A DNA stretch of 64,000 nucleotides from Photorhabdus khanii NC19 (GTDB lineage: Bacteria; Pseudomonadota; Gammaproteobacteria; Enterobacterales; Enterobacteriaceae). Of the stretch, positions 55,893-64,000 are shown piece after piece. How positions within the stretch are numbered: the first letter of the stretch is position 1; each line of letters starts with the position of its first letter. The DNA is taken from positions 546,586-610,585 of the forward strand of contig NZ_AYSJ01000013.1 of assembly GCF_000517265.1 (NCBI RefSeq). The letters run 5' to 3'. The position numbers and the translations under genes were made by a program. A model generated the notes under the pieces. It saw only the letters and a list, made by a program, of their open reading frames with translations. It made no database searches and was not told the DNA's origin.

Positions 55893-58800
55893 AACTCTCT
55901 TCCTTTAACTCAATAAGTTGACCGTTTTTCATGGTGATCAGGGTGTCAGCCTCCGAAAAATATTCGTCATCATGGGTCACGACAAAAACGATGCGCCCCT
56001 GGGCTTTCAACATAGGAAGCCATTCTCTATAAAATCTGGCTTTGGCGCGGGGATCTTGATCAGCTGCCCATTCGTCCAGGACCACCAGAGGGCTAGGATC
56101 GGCCAACAGCATGGCCAAAGAAAGACGCTTGCGCTGACCCGTTGACAACTTGATGTTGTCGAAGGCACCGTCACACAAAAGAGTCGCTTTTTGGGCGAGT
56201 CCCAACAACGCGATGTTCCGGTTGATGACCTCCCGCGACTGCAATAACGCAGGGTCATAAACCCGTTTGAGTAACCAATTATCGCTAAAGATTACCCGCG
56301 TCTGCTCCAGCAATTGACATTGGGAAACGGCTTCACCATTTATCTTTACCGCCCCTTGCACAGGCGCGTACAAGCCCGCCAGAATCATAGCCAGCGTACT
56401 CTTGCCGGAGCCATTGCCGCCGGTCAGAAAATAGCTTTTCCCCCTTTCCGCTTTCAATGAGACGGGCCCTACGCCAAAGCACTCTCCTTCTCCTGCTGTG
56501 GCCGGGTAGTGAAAACATACAGCAGACAGTTCAAGCGTCTTCACATCCTGAATCTGCGGCGGCGTCCCCGATGGGGAATCTGCCTGCATCGACTGACTGA
56601 ACGCCACCATATTATTCATGAGACTCTTCAGCCTGATCAGCTCCGGCATGGCTGCCATCACCGCGTTAAGCGGCCCAATGAGGTATAGCAGAATGATCAG
56701 GTACTCTTTCGACGCGTCGCCGTCAAAACGGGGGATCAGCAGCGGAAACACCAAAGCCACCGCAACCAGTAACGCCGTGAGCAATGACTCGCCGATAAAG
56801 AACGCATTTAAAAAGCCGCGGTCGTACTGAATTCTCAAAGCCTTAAAACGATCCGACACGACCTGTGCATGACGATAGAAACTGCGTTTTACCGCTGCAC
56901 GCCGCAGTCCTTTGTAGCCTTTCTGCAAATCCTCCACGGTGTCCATAAACTCGCTACGGGTGCTTAACGCCTGAGGCATGATGCGATTGGCGCGTTCGGA
57001 AACGTAGTAATAGAGCCCGATCATGGGCAATGCGCAGGCCAATAGCACAGAGGTAGCCAGGGGCGACTTGAACACCATCAGATAAGAGAACAAAAAGACG
57101 ATGGTTAACAAATTGGCGAAGAAAGGAACGAAAGCCAGGACGCTTTTAGCCAGCTCTTGCGAATCCTCCCCGATGACAGACTGTATTTTCCCCGGCGATA
57201 ACCGCTCAATGTTTTTATAATCCGACGCCAGCAATTTTCGAATGATCTCCATTCTCCAGCCCTGCACGAAGGAATGCCCAAAGCGCATAATCTGTTGTTC
57301 TGCGGCTCGACGTGCGGAAATATAGAAGTAGATGCAGTTGAACAGCAGGACGGCGCTGTACAACAAATTCGCCGACGGACTTTCGATAGCCTGAATGATG
57401 CATAAGACCAGCGCGGAATTGAGCAGTCCGGAAATGACTGTCAGACCAACAACTTTAGCGATCATCAGAGAGGAAAATGTCTTGCTTGTGTATCCATCGC
57501 TGGATTGCGCCACCAGGAAAAAGAACAGCATGACAGCGTTGACGAAGAAGATCAGCCCTATGGCAGCAACAGGCAAACTTAAGGGCCCCCAAACAAGCAG
57601 ATTTGACCAGCCCAATCCCAACAACAGCGGAGGGGTAATCGCAAGCACGGACACAAGAGCCATGTTCTGCACGATGAGCCGGCAGAGGAAAGATCGCCAA
57701 CCTCTGTTTTCAGCGGACTGCACGAAGCTTTCCTGTATTATCGCGCTCTCCACACGGCTCGCGAGGACACTTGCGTTGTCGGCGTCAGTCTCATCACTCC
57801 CGCCTTTATCCTTTTTCCCTCTTTTATACATTACCGCCAGTAAAATCAGCGTTCCACCCAGCCAGAAAATACCTGCCGCTACCGTGGAAGCCCTGTCTCC
57901 CATGTCAGCGGAGAAGCTCGCCGGCAAGCTTTCCGGCAAGACACTGCGCAGGTGTTCGAATATCGCCTGCCCCAGTTGGATCACTTGGGGGCTGTTGCTA
58001 TTACCTAATAAGGAAACGCCCACGCCGGCCTTCGGGTCAAATGCGATATAAGCTGTGGCATTGGGATTCTGCCCCAAGTGGCTCCAGTTGGTGGTTGCGT
58101 CGGTTTCCACATCCCAGCCATAGGCATACCCCGCGTCACCCTCACCGCCATAAGGACGCTTCGCCTGTTCCAACGCCGCGTATAACGCAGACAACTTTTT
58201 ATCGCTATCACCATCGCCGTTAATCAACGGCAGCCGGTGCAGCAAGAACTGTAACCAAATAGCCATATCCTGCGGAGTACTGAGCACATAACCCGCCGGC
58301 GTATTTTGCCAATAACGGGGCGCGTCATACGGCTGGGCAGCGGTAAAGCTGATTTTATACCCCGGAACACGCGTAGACGCAGCAGCGGCTCCCTCCACCG
58401 TCGTATCCTTCATTCCCAAAGGCAGAAAGATCTTTTCCCGCAACAACGTCGCAAACGATTTCCCCGTAGCCCGTTCAGCCACCAAACCCAACAGACTGTA
58501 ATTCAGCGTGGCGTACTCTTCCCTGGCACCAACCGGATAAGCCAGCGGGATTTCTTTCAGCGATGCCGGCAGTTGCGATAAAGCATCGGGAGCACTGTTA
58601 GGTTGCAGGAGATCGAGCGTATTTCCTGCGATACCGCTGGTATGGAACAACAGGTTTTTAATCTGAATTGCGGAGTACCCCATTTCCGGACGCTCCGCAA
58701 ATTCCGGTATCCACTGCGTAATAACGTCCTGCGGGTTGAGCACGCCTTCCTGTTCCAGCACCGCAATCAACAGGCCGGTAAAGGCTTTGGAGCAGGAGGC

Positions 58801-59043
58801 AAGTTCGAACGCGCCGGTTTCTGCTTTGCCCAGTCGCAGCGTACGCACTTTATCGCCGACTACGACGCTCATCCCCCCCGTGGGAACCTGATCGACGTCC
58901 CAACGACGACTCAGTTCGCCGACTATCTGCTCCAGGTCAGCGCTTTGCTTCGGGTTGGTGGTATCAGCGAAAACACGCCCCACCAGCGCGAGGTAGATTG
59001 CAACTAAAAAAACGCCTAAGCGGATCAATCCAGCGTTACTCAT
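55882..59043 (-). CDS. Serine peptidase fused to a cyclic-peptide-type ABC exporter
   Basis: From the ATG at 59043 (ATGAGTAA overlap with the PKS stop) the protein has 1053 residues. A signal peptide ends near VFA-DT (residue 26). The S12/beta-lactamase-fold peptidase (~30-380) has S83-x-x-K86, Tyr177 in YAT and an HLG box at 322, comparable in spacing to ClbP (Ser95, Lys98, Tyr186). About three transmembrane helices follow, then an exporter membrane domain and an ATPase with Walker A GGNGSGKST (~875), LSTGQRKRLSL and Walker B PLVVLDEW. ClbP and XcnG remove an acyl-D-Asn cap from prodrugs in the periplasm; here that activity seems joined to export. Confidence 0.85.
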   Translation of the reverse strand: MSNAGLIRLGVFLVAIYLALVGRVFADTTNPKQSADLEQIVGELSRRWDVDQVPTGGMSVVVGDKVRTLRLGKAETGAFELASCSKAFTGLLIAVLEQEGVLNPQDVITQWIPEFAERPEMGYSAIQIKNLLFHTSGIAGNTLDLLQPNSAPDALSQLPASLKEIPLAYPVGAREEYATLNYSLLGLVAERATGKSFATLLREKIFLPLGMKDTTVEGAAAASTRVPGYKISFTAAQPYDAPRYWQNTPAGYVLSTPQDMAIWLQFLLHRLPLINGDGDSDKKLSALYAALEQAKRPYGGEGDAGYAYGWDVETDATTNWSHLGQNPNATAYIAFDPKAGVGVSLLGNSNSPQVIQLGQAIFEHLRSVLPESLPASFSADMGDRASTVAAGIFWLGGTLILLAVMYKRGKKDKGGSDETDADNASVLASRVESAIIQESFVQSAENRGWRSFLCRLIVQNMALVSVLAITPPLLLGLGWSNLLVWGPLSLPVAAIGLIFFVNAVMLFFFLVAQSSDGYTSKTFSSLMIAKVVGLTVISGLLNSALVLCIIQAIESPSANLLYSAVLLFNCIYFYISARRAAEQQIMRFGHSFVQGWRMEIIRKLLASDYKNIERLSPGKIQSVIGEDSQELAKSVLAFVPFFANLLTIVFLFSYLMVFKSPLATSVLLACALPMIGLYYYVSERANRIMPQALSTRSEFMDTVEDLQKGYKGLRRAAVKRSFYRHAQVVSDRFKALRIQYDRGFLNAFFIGESLLTALLVAVALVFPLLIPRFDGDASKEYLIILLYLIGPLNAVMAAMPELIRLKSLMNNMVAFSQSMQADSPSGTPPQIQDVKTLELSAVCFHYPATAGEGECFGVGPVSLKAERGKSYFLTGGNGSGKSTLAMILAGLYAPVQGAVKINGEAVSQCQLLEQTRVIFSDNWLLKRVYDPALLQSREVINRNIALLGLAQKATLLCDGAFDNIKLSTGQRKRLSLAMLLADPSPLVVLDEWAADQDPRAKARFYREWLPMLKAQGRIVFVVTHDDEYFSEADTLITMKNGQLIELKEESYAY

Positions 59044-62000
59044 TGACTTCGCTCTCCTGCCTGGACGCTGCACCGCGCAATTTGCGGCGGGCCTGCAATG
59101 TGCGGCGTTTATCTCCCGACCCTTGTTGCGGCGTCTGTGGCTCTCCTTCCTCGGATTGCGACGGCGCCAGCTCTTTACTCAACTCCCGCAAGGAGGCAGC
59201 CTTAAACAGCAATGTCACCGGTATCTCCCGCTCCAGTCGTTGCTCCAGTCTTTTGGCGAACTGGATAAGGTCCAGTGAGGTAGCACCCAGAGTGAAGAAG
59301 CTGGCATCCACGTCCAGACCGTCGATTCCCAGAAATCCTTCCAACATGGTGCGCATCGCCGGTAGTAAGTCGTCCGCATTCGCGCCTTTAAGTGACTCGC
59401 AAGCAGATACACCGACGGTTCCCTGTACATCCAGAGTTGAGGCAGAACTAAACAGCATCTGCTGGGTATGCCGTTGCTTTTCCAAAACGGAGCCGATGGG
59501 AAGTTTAGAAACAGCGATATAGGGCAACCTGGTTTGATGAACAAGCGCTGCCATAGCCATGGCTATTTGCGTTCCTTCCAGGTTAGATAATCCTTCCTCC
59601 TGCAATTTTTCAACAAAGCTGACCGCTTTGTTGCGCTCTTCCATCGCGATAACAATCTTGCCGATATGTCGCCCCTGAGCCATAAACTGAAATGCGTCGG
59701 CAATCTCTTTGGCGGGATAAGCTTTTGTCGGCAAAGGCTTAAGTGTTTCGTCTTCCAACAGCACCGCCACCTCAGCCCAGGCTTCCTGATAGGCGGGATG
59801 CTCAGCGCCCGCCTGCACAGCGTGGAAACTGCCGCCCTCCGCAAAAATCGACAGTCCCAATTTCCAGTTTTGCAGAATGTCCCGTAAGCCAAGCTCCAGG
59901 AATCGGCCCTGTGGTGCCAATAAAGAGATACTTTCTTCCAGCATTTCCCCCGCCAAAGCGTTGAGAATCACATCGAAAGGCCGGTCGCCCAGCTCGCTGC
60001 GGAAGGCTTCTCCGAACTCCCGTGTTCTGGAGTTCGCCGCCCCTTGAGCACCCATGTCTTTGAGCAACCAGCGCTTTTCTTCGCTGCCCGCAGTCACCCA
60101 AACCTCTGCCCCCAAATACAGAGCGATCTGCATTGCTGCCATGCCAACACCGCTAGCAGCGGAATGGATCAAGATGCGTTCGCCCTTTTTCACATTAGCG
60201 GCGTGCTTTAAGGCGATCCAGGCGGTGGTAAAAGCGACCGGAACCCCTGCGGCTTGTTGAAAACCAAGCATCTGTGGAATAGGCGCGACAACGCTCTGCG
60301 GCATAACAACATGTTCAGCCAGACAGCTATGTCCCGCACACATCACGCGATCACCGACGCGAATGCCTTTAACTTCCCGCCCGACACGGGTGATAACACC
60401 CGCAGCCTCCTGACCAAAGGTCATTGTCGGGTCGGCGGGAGCCGGCAACACGCCGAGAGCGATCAACACGTCCTTAAAGTTAAGTCCCACCGCCTTAACC
60501 TGAATTTCCACGTCCAGTGGACCAGGTTCTTTACGTGCTTCAAGTTGCGAGGTAAAAGAAAAACCCACTCCTCCTTCTTCGCCTCCACACAGGCGCATGA
60601 CGGTGTGCTGTGCTGCGTCCGCGCGATCATCATCAGCAACTTGAACCGGCGCTGTCTTGTCATCCTGTAACGCAGCGGAAACGTTAACCAATAGCAGATC
60701 GCTAATCGCCACCAGCAGCGCGTTCTCTTCCGAATAAATATTCACCTGCAACAACTTATTGGTGCCCAGACTCTGCATCTGGACACGGCTTTTCACTCTG
60801 TCACACATGGGAGCGAATTGGGTGAAAGCGCCGATTGAGACGGGCGCAAACTGCACATCTTCATCCTCCGGAGAAGCGATCAACGTCGCGGTATCTAACA
60901 GTGCAACATGAAGACCAGATGCCTCTGCTTCGCCCTGATATGCGGTTGGAAGCTGTAACAGATTCACCACTTCATTGGTTGCAGTCTGGTCAACCGAGAT
61001 CACGTTTCGCCAGCGGGGGCCGAATGTCAGCACGCCTTTTGGACTAACGCCGACGTTGTCACTGGTGCTAAACAAGTTCAAGACAGACTGGGAAGAGATG
61101 GTTTCATAGGAAAGCGAAACATGACCGCTGCGGGGTTTAATTTTACCGCCAGCATGTTTAAGCCAGGTCTCATGGGAGAACTCGCCGTTGCCCGAGAATA
61201 TCTCAACGGTGCCCAAGTCGTCCGCAAAGACCACGGCAATATCAAGCTCCGCGTCGTCAGCTACCACCAACGGCCTCTCAATGACAAATTCCTCTAATGA
61301 GAACGCTTCCACTACCGGAGTTCGCAATTCGGTCAATGCACGATGGGCCAGAACCACCATTCCCATCGCCGGCATCACGGCAGTTGACGCATCAATACGA
61401 TGCTCGTCCAGCCACCAATCATCCCTGGCACGCAACGGTTGTCGCCAGATTGAGGTACCGGACGTCACAGCCTTTGCCGGATTCTTGAGCGCACGATCCC
61501 ATTGTTGCGCGGAGCGTGTCGCCATGCCTGATTCCGACCAGTCATCCCAGGCAATAGCCAGCGCTTTGCCGCCTTTGGCACGGACCTGATCCGCATAAGC
61601 TTCCAGACAGGCGTTGGCTGCAACATAGGCGATCTGCCCGACCTTTTCCTTAGGCAGTAAATTGCCCAAACTGGAGAACAACAACAGTGCCGGGTTGCCA
61701 AGTCTATTCAGGTTATCGCAGAGGAAACGGGTTCCTGTCACCTTGGGTGCCAATGTTGCAACAGATTCTGCCTCAGAGCGCATCTGCAACATCGCTCCCT
61801 CTCCCCGGCCAGCAGTATGGAACACGTAATCAATTCCCACGCCTTGCGCCACCAATTGGAATACCGGCGCAAAAGCCTTCGCCAGCGATTCATCGTCGCC
61901 CAGATCCGCATGCAACAACTCTACCCGGCTTCCCCTGTCTTCAAGACTCAGAGCCCATTGCAGCAGCCCCGCGTGGGGGCCATTGCTTTCAATCTCCGCC

Positions 62001-64000
62001 ATCCAATCCCGTCTTTTCGGCAGAGACTTGCGCACCAACAGTAAGAGATTACAGTGATAAACCTGCGCTAAATATTCAGCGATAGCCACGCCCATACCAC
62101 CATTGGCACCGGTGATAAGCACCCAACTGTTGCGACTGATATCCGGTAGCGCATGTGTCAAAGCCTGTTTTTGCACGCGCGCAGTGACTCGCCGCTGCCA
62201 AAAGCCATCCCGGCGGTAACAGTAAAACTGGCCGCCGCACCAATCCTGACCTATCCAGGGTTGTAATCCACGTGCAACGTTCTCCGCTTCCGAATTCGCC
62301 AGATCCACGCAGAGGACAGTCATGTTGGGATACTCTTCCGGCAGGATCAGCAGCGGGCCAAGAAGCTGGTTTTTTTCTGCATTCAGCGTCTGCGCGCCAC
62401 TCCATGCCGCCATTTCCGTCGCGGGGAAAAACAGCCGCATTTTCGGTGCAGGGTTTTGGGCTGCGCTCCATCTCGCCAGGACGGTGGGCAGCCAGAACGC
62501 CCAGAACTGCGCCTGCCGTGCGTCTAGATCATCCAGTAATCCGGTGATAATGACGTCCATAGCGGCAGACGCCTGTAATCCTTGTTGCGATAACCAGTCT
62601 TCCAACTCTGCGTAGATGTTGGCGAAATCGCCCCGCCAAGATGCACACTCGATAAATTTCAGTTCACCGTTATTCAGTCCCAGAGCCCCAGACAGACTGC
62701 GTTCTCTTTCCGTAATCTGTTGGCAAATTATCCAGGTTGTCGGCACGTCCTCCGACTTGGCTGCTCCCTCCGGAACGGCTGCATTAACCTTTTCCCACTC
62801 CAATCCGTAATAATGCGAGCCGAAAAACAGGGATGAGATGGTCTGAGCGGCCTTCACGCCCGGTTGCGGAGTGCGCTCTTGCTGGAAACAGATATGGCGT
62901 TCAAAAGCATGGCCGGGCAAGTGCATTTTCTTTATGGGGAGGGTTATGGAACATTCGGCAGATGCGTGCGGGTGAATCCTGGCCCACTCAATGCCGCCAC
63001 CATGCGTCCAGACTTTGGCAATAAACTGTAACGTCGCATTCACCTCGTGATCCGCTCCGCCGGTGCCTAAGGTCGGAACCAACCTTTCCACATCCAGGCG
63101 CAACCATTTACGCGCGTGCTGCAACAGATCCATACCGGCCCCTATTTGAGCGAAGAGTGACACAGGATGATCCTGCTCCATTTGCTTTAAAGCAGCTCCC
63201 CATTGCACAGGGGCCAGCATTTGATTGACCCAATATTGCGAGTCACACATCTCGTCCGCTTCGATTTTCCGGCCCAAAGCGGTTGAATAGACAGCACACT
63301 GTGCCGGTTGCAGATTATAGTTTTTCAGCAAGTCGCCAAACGCTTTCGCCGCCGGTTCAATCAAAGGTGTATGGAAGGCGTGGGATACCGCCACCCTCTT
63401 AAAAGTCATGCCTTGCTGCGTTAACCAATTCTCCGCGTCTGCGGCCATTCTCTCTTCCGTAGCCAACGTCCAAGTTCCCGGGCTGAGTTCCGATATGCGC
63501 CAAAGCGTCGCCGGAAAATCGCCGTCAAAACCTTTCTTACAGCTAACGGCAAAGACGGCACCTTTTGGCATGGAATCCATCAGCCCCGCCCGGGCAACCA
63601 CCAACTCCATCCCCTTTTCAGGGCTGAATACGCCGGCAATAGCCGCCGCCGCGAATTCTCCCAGGCTAAACCCGGACAAAGCTGTGGGCTTGCAGCCAAG
63701 CCTCTGTAACCAAACGCCCAACGACACCTGAGCCGCATATAAAATGGGCTGGAGGTAATAGGTTGATAGTTGTTCAGGCCGCTTAACGCATTCGATTAAG
63801 GTTTCTTTATCAACAGATAATAGTGCCGCGGCTTTATCCAACAGCTCCAGATAGATTTCACCGAACGCCGGATATTCTGCCGCAAGGCGCAAGCCCATTT
63901 CCGGCGATTGCGAACCCTGCCCTGGAAACAGCCAAACGAGCCCTTCCATTGCTTTATAAGCACCATCCATTAGAGCCCAGTTATCAAGCTGTCGTTTCCA
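59036..64000 (-). CDS. Reducing PKS: AT-KR-DH-ER-ACP, 5' end off window
   Basis: The frame encodes, from a possible ATG at 63970, 1644 residues. There is an AT (~8-320) with GFSLGEF (Ser ~101) and malonyl-type HAFH (~195), then a KR (TGANGGMG ~618). A DH-like hot-dog region follows (DEHRIDASTAVMP, ~853), then an ER (LNFKDVLIAL; SAASGVGM ~1267) and an ACP (LGATSLD, Ser ~1562). There is no KS in this part. No stop occurs between 63970 and the window edge (codons read WKRQLDNWAL), so the true start and perhaps a KS may lie outside. KR before DH and ER is an unusual order. Full reduction of a malonate-derived unit is expected. Confidence 0.85.
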   Translation of the reverse strand, partial: WKRQLDNWALMDGAYKAMEGLVWLFPGQGSQSPEMGLRLAAEYPAFGEIYLELLDKAAALLSVDKETLIECVKRPEQLSTYYLQPILYAAQVSLGVWLQRLGCKPTALSGFSLGEFAAAAIAGVFSPEKGMELVVARAGLMDSMPKGAVFAVSCKKGFDGDFPATLWRISELSPGTWTLATEERMAADAENWLTQQGMTFKRVAVSHAFHTPLIEPAAKAFGDLLKNYNLQPAQCAVYSTALGRKIEADEMCDSQYWVNQMLAPVQWGAALKQMEQDHPVSLFAQIGAGMDLLQHARKWLRLDVERLVPTLGTGGADHEVNATLQFIAKVWTHGGGIEWARIHPHASAECSITLPIKKMHLPGHAFERHICFQQERTPQPGVKAAQTISSLFFGSHYYGLEWEKVNAAVPEGAAKSEDVPTTWIICQQITERERSLSGALGLNNGELKFIECASWRGDFANIYAELEDWLSQQGLQASAAMDVIITGLLDDLDARQAQFWAFWLPTVLARWSAAQNPAPKMRLFFPATEMAAWSGAQTLNAEKNQLLGPLLILPEEYPNMTVLCVDLANSEAENVARGLQPWIGQDWCGGQFYCYRRDGFWQRRVTARVQKQALTHALPDISRNSWVLITGANGGMGVAIAEYLAQVYHCNLLLLVRKSLPKRRDWMAEIESNGPHAGLLQWALSLEDRGSRVELLHADLGDDESLAKAFAPVFQLVAQGVGIDYVFHTAGRGEGAMLQMRSEAESVATLAPKVTGTRFLCDNLNRLGNPALLLFSSLGNLLPKEKVGQIAYVAANACLEAYADQVRAKGGKALAIAWDDWSESGMATRSAQQWDRALKNPAKAVTSGTSIWRQPLRARDDWWLDEHRIDASTAVMPAMGMVVLAHRALTELRTPVVEAFSLEEFVIERPLVVADDAELDIAVVFADDLGTVEIFSGNGEFSHETWLKHAGGKIKPRSGHVSLSYETISSQSVLNLFSTSDNVGVSPKGVLTFGPRWRNVISVDQTATNEVVNLLQLPTAYQGEAEASGLHVALLDTATLIASPEDEDVQFAPVSIGAFTQFAPMCDRVKSRVQMQSLGTNKLLQVNIYSEENALLVAISDLLLVNVSAALQDDKTAPVQVADDDRADAAQHTVMRLCGGEEGGVGFSFTSQLEARKEPGPLDVEIQVKAVGLNFKDVLIALGVLPAPADPTMTFGQEAAGVITRVGREVKGIRVGDRVMCAGHSCLAEHVVMPQSVVAPIPQMLGFQQAAGVPVAFTTAWIALKHAANVKKGERILIHSAASGVGMAAMQIALYLGAEVWVTAGSEEKRWLLKDMGAQGAANSRTREFGEAFRSELGDRPFDVILNALAGEMLEESISLLAPQGRFLELGLRDILQNWKLGLSIFAEGGSFHAVQAGAEHPAYQEAWAEVAVLLEDETLKPLPTKAYPAKEIADAFQFMAQGRHIGKIVIAMEERNKAVSFVEKLQEEGLSNLEGTQIAMAMAALVHQTRLPYIAVSKLPIGSVLEKQRHTQQMLFSSASTLDVQGTVGVSACESLKGANADDLLPAMRTMLEGFLGIDGLDVDASFFTLGATSLDLIQFAKRLEQRLEREIPVTLLFKAASLRELSKELAPSQSEEGEPQTPQQGSGDKRRTLQARRKLRGAASRQESEVNE

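Overview
The window looks like DNA from an enterobacterium of the Xenorhabdus/Photorhabdus type (Morganellaceae). This is inferred from a lambdoid prophage with enterobacterial gene families sitting next to a large NRPS/PKS locus; nothing here (no rRNA, no housekeeping gene) fixes the genus. The left 35 kb is AT-rich. The biosynthetic locus on the right is visibly richer in GC and reads like an acquired block.

Positions 1-27009 are the right-hand two thirds of a lambda-type prophage; its structural genes lie beyond position 1. Reading from the integrase end leftwards, the layout is textbook lambda: integrase beside a displaced tRNA-Leu 3' end (attR-like, 26953-27009); a plus-strand early operon (16.5-26.8 kb) with Dam methylase, PAPS-reductase-like protein, RecE-like exonuclease and partner, headed by an N-like antiterminator; pL with two operators and nutL; a two-gene rexA/rexB-like cassette; a short cI; an operator region with three sites at exact 23-bp spacing; cro; nutR; tR1; cII; replication genes; a nin region (NinB, NinE, NinG); Q; a late promoter and terminator; a phage tRNA-Phe; small accessory genes separated by terminators; holin, endolysin, Rz/Rz1; and terminase.

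Positions 27010-35750 are a junkyard of accessory DNA. They hold a fragment of a Mu-like DNA circularisation gene, a GNAT-like gene with a small partner under its own promoter, a scar where a cII fragment abuts the 3' end of another cI, a stand-alone PD-(D/E)XK nuclease resembling the N-terminus of type I restriction HsdR, an IS5-family remnant, tail-fibre and tail-fibre-assembly genes, a secreted LprI/DUF4431 protein and a frameshifted secreted protein.

Positions 35750-64000 are one minus-strand operon, ending at a terminator at 35750 and entering from beyond the right edge. It encodes a PKS (AT-KR-DH-ER-ACP, open upstream), a serine peptidase fused to an ABC exporter, an NRPS (PCP-C-A-PCP-C), a second NRPS (partial C-A-PCP-C-A-PCP-TE), an AT-less PKS/NRPS hybrid (KS-KR-ACP-C), a cupin-fold dioxygenase, a type II thioesterase, a GNAT and a 3-hydroxyacyl-CoA dehydrogenase. 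The arrangement suggests a polyketide-capped peptide made as an acylated pro-form and trimmed by the peptidase during export. That is the most likely undescribed pathway here; the rexAB-like cassette is the most interesting phage element.
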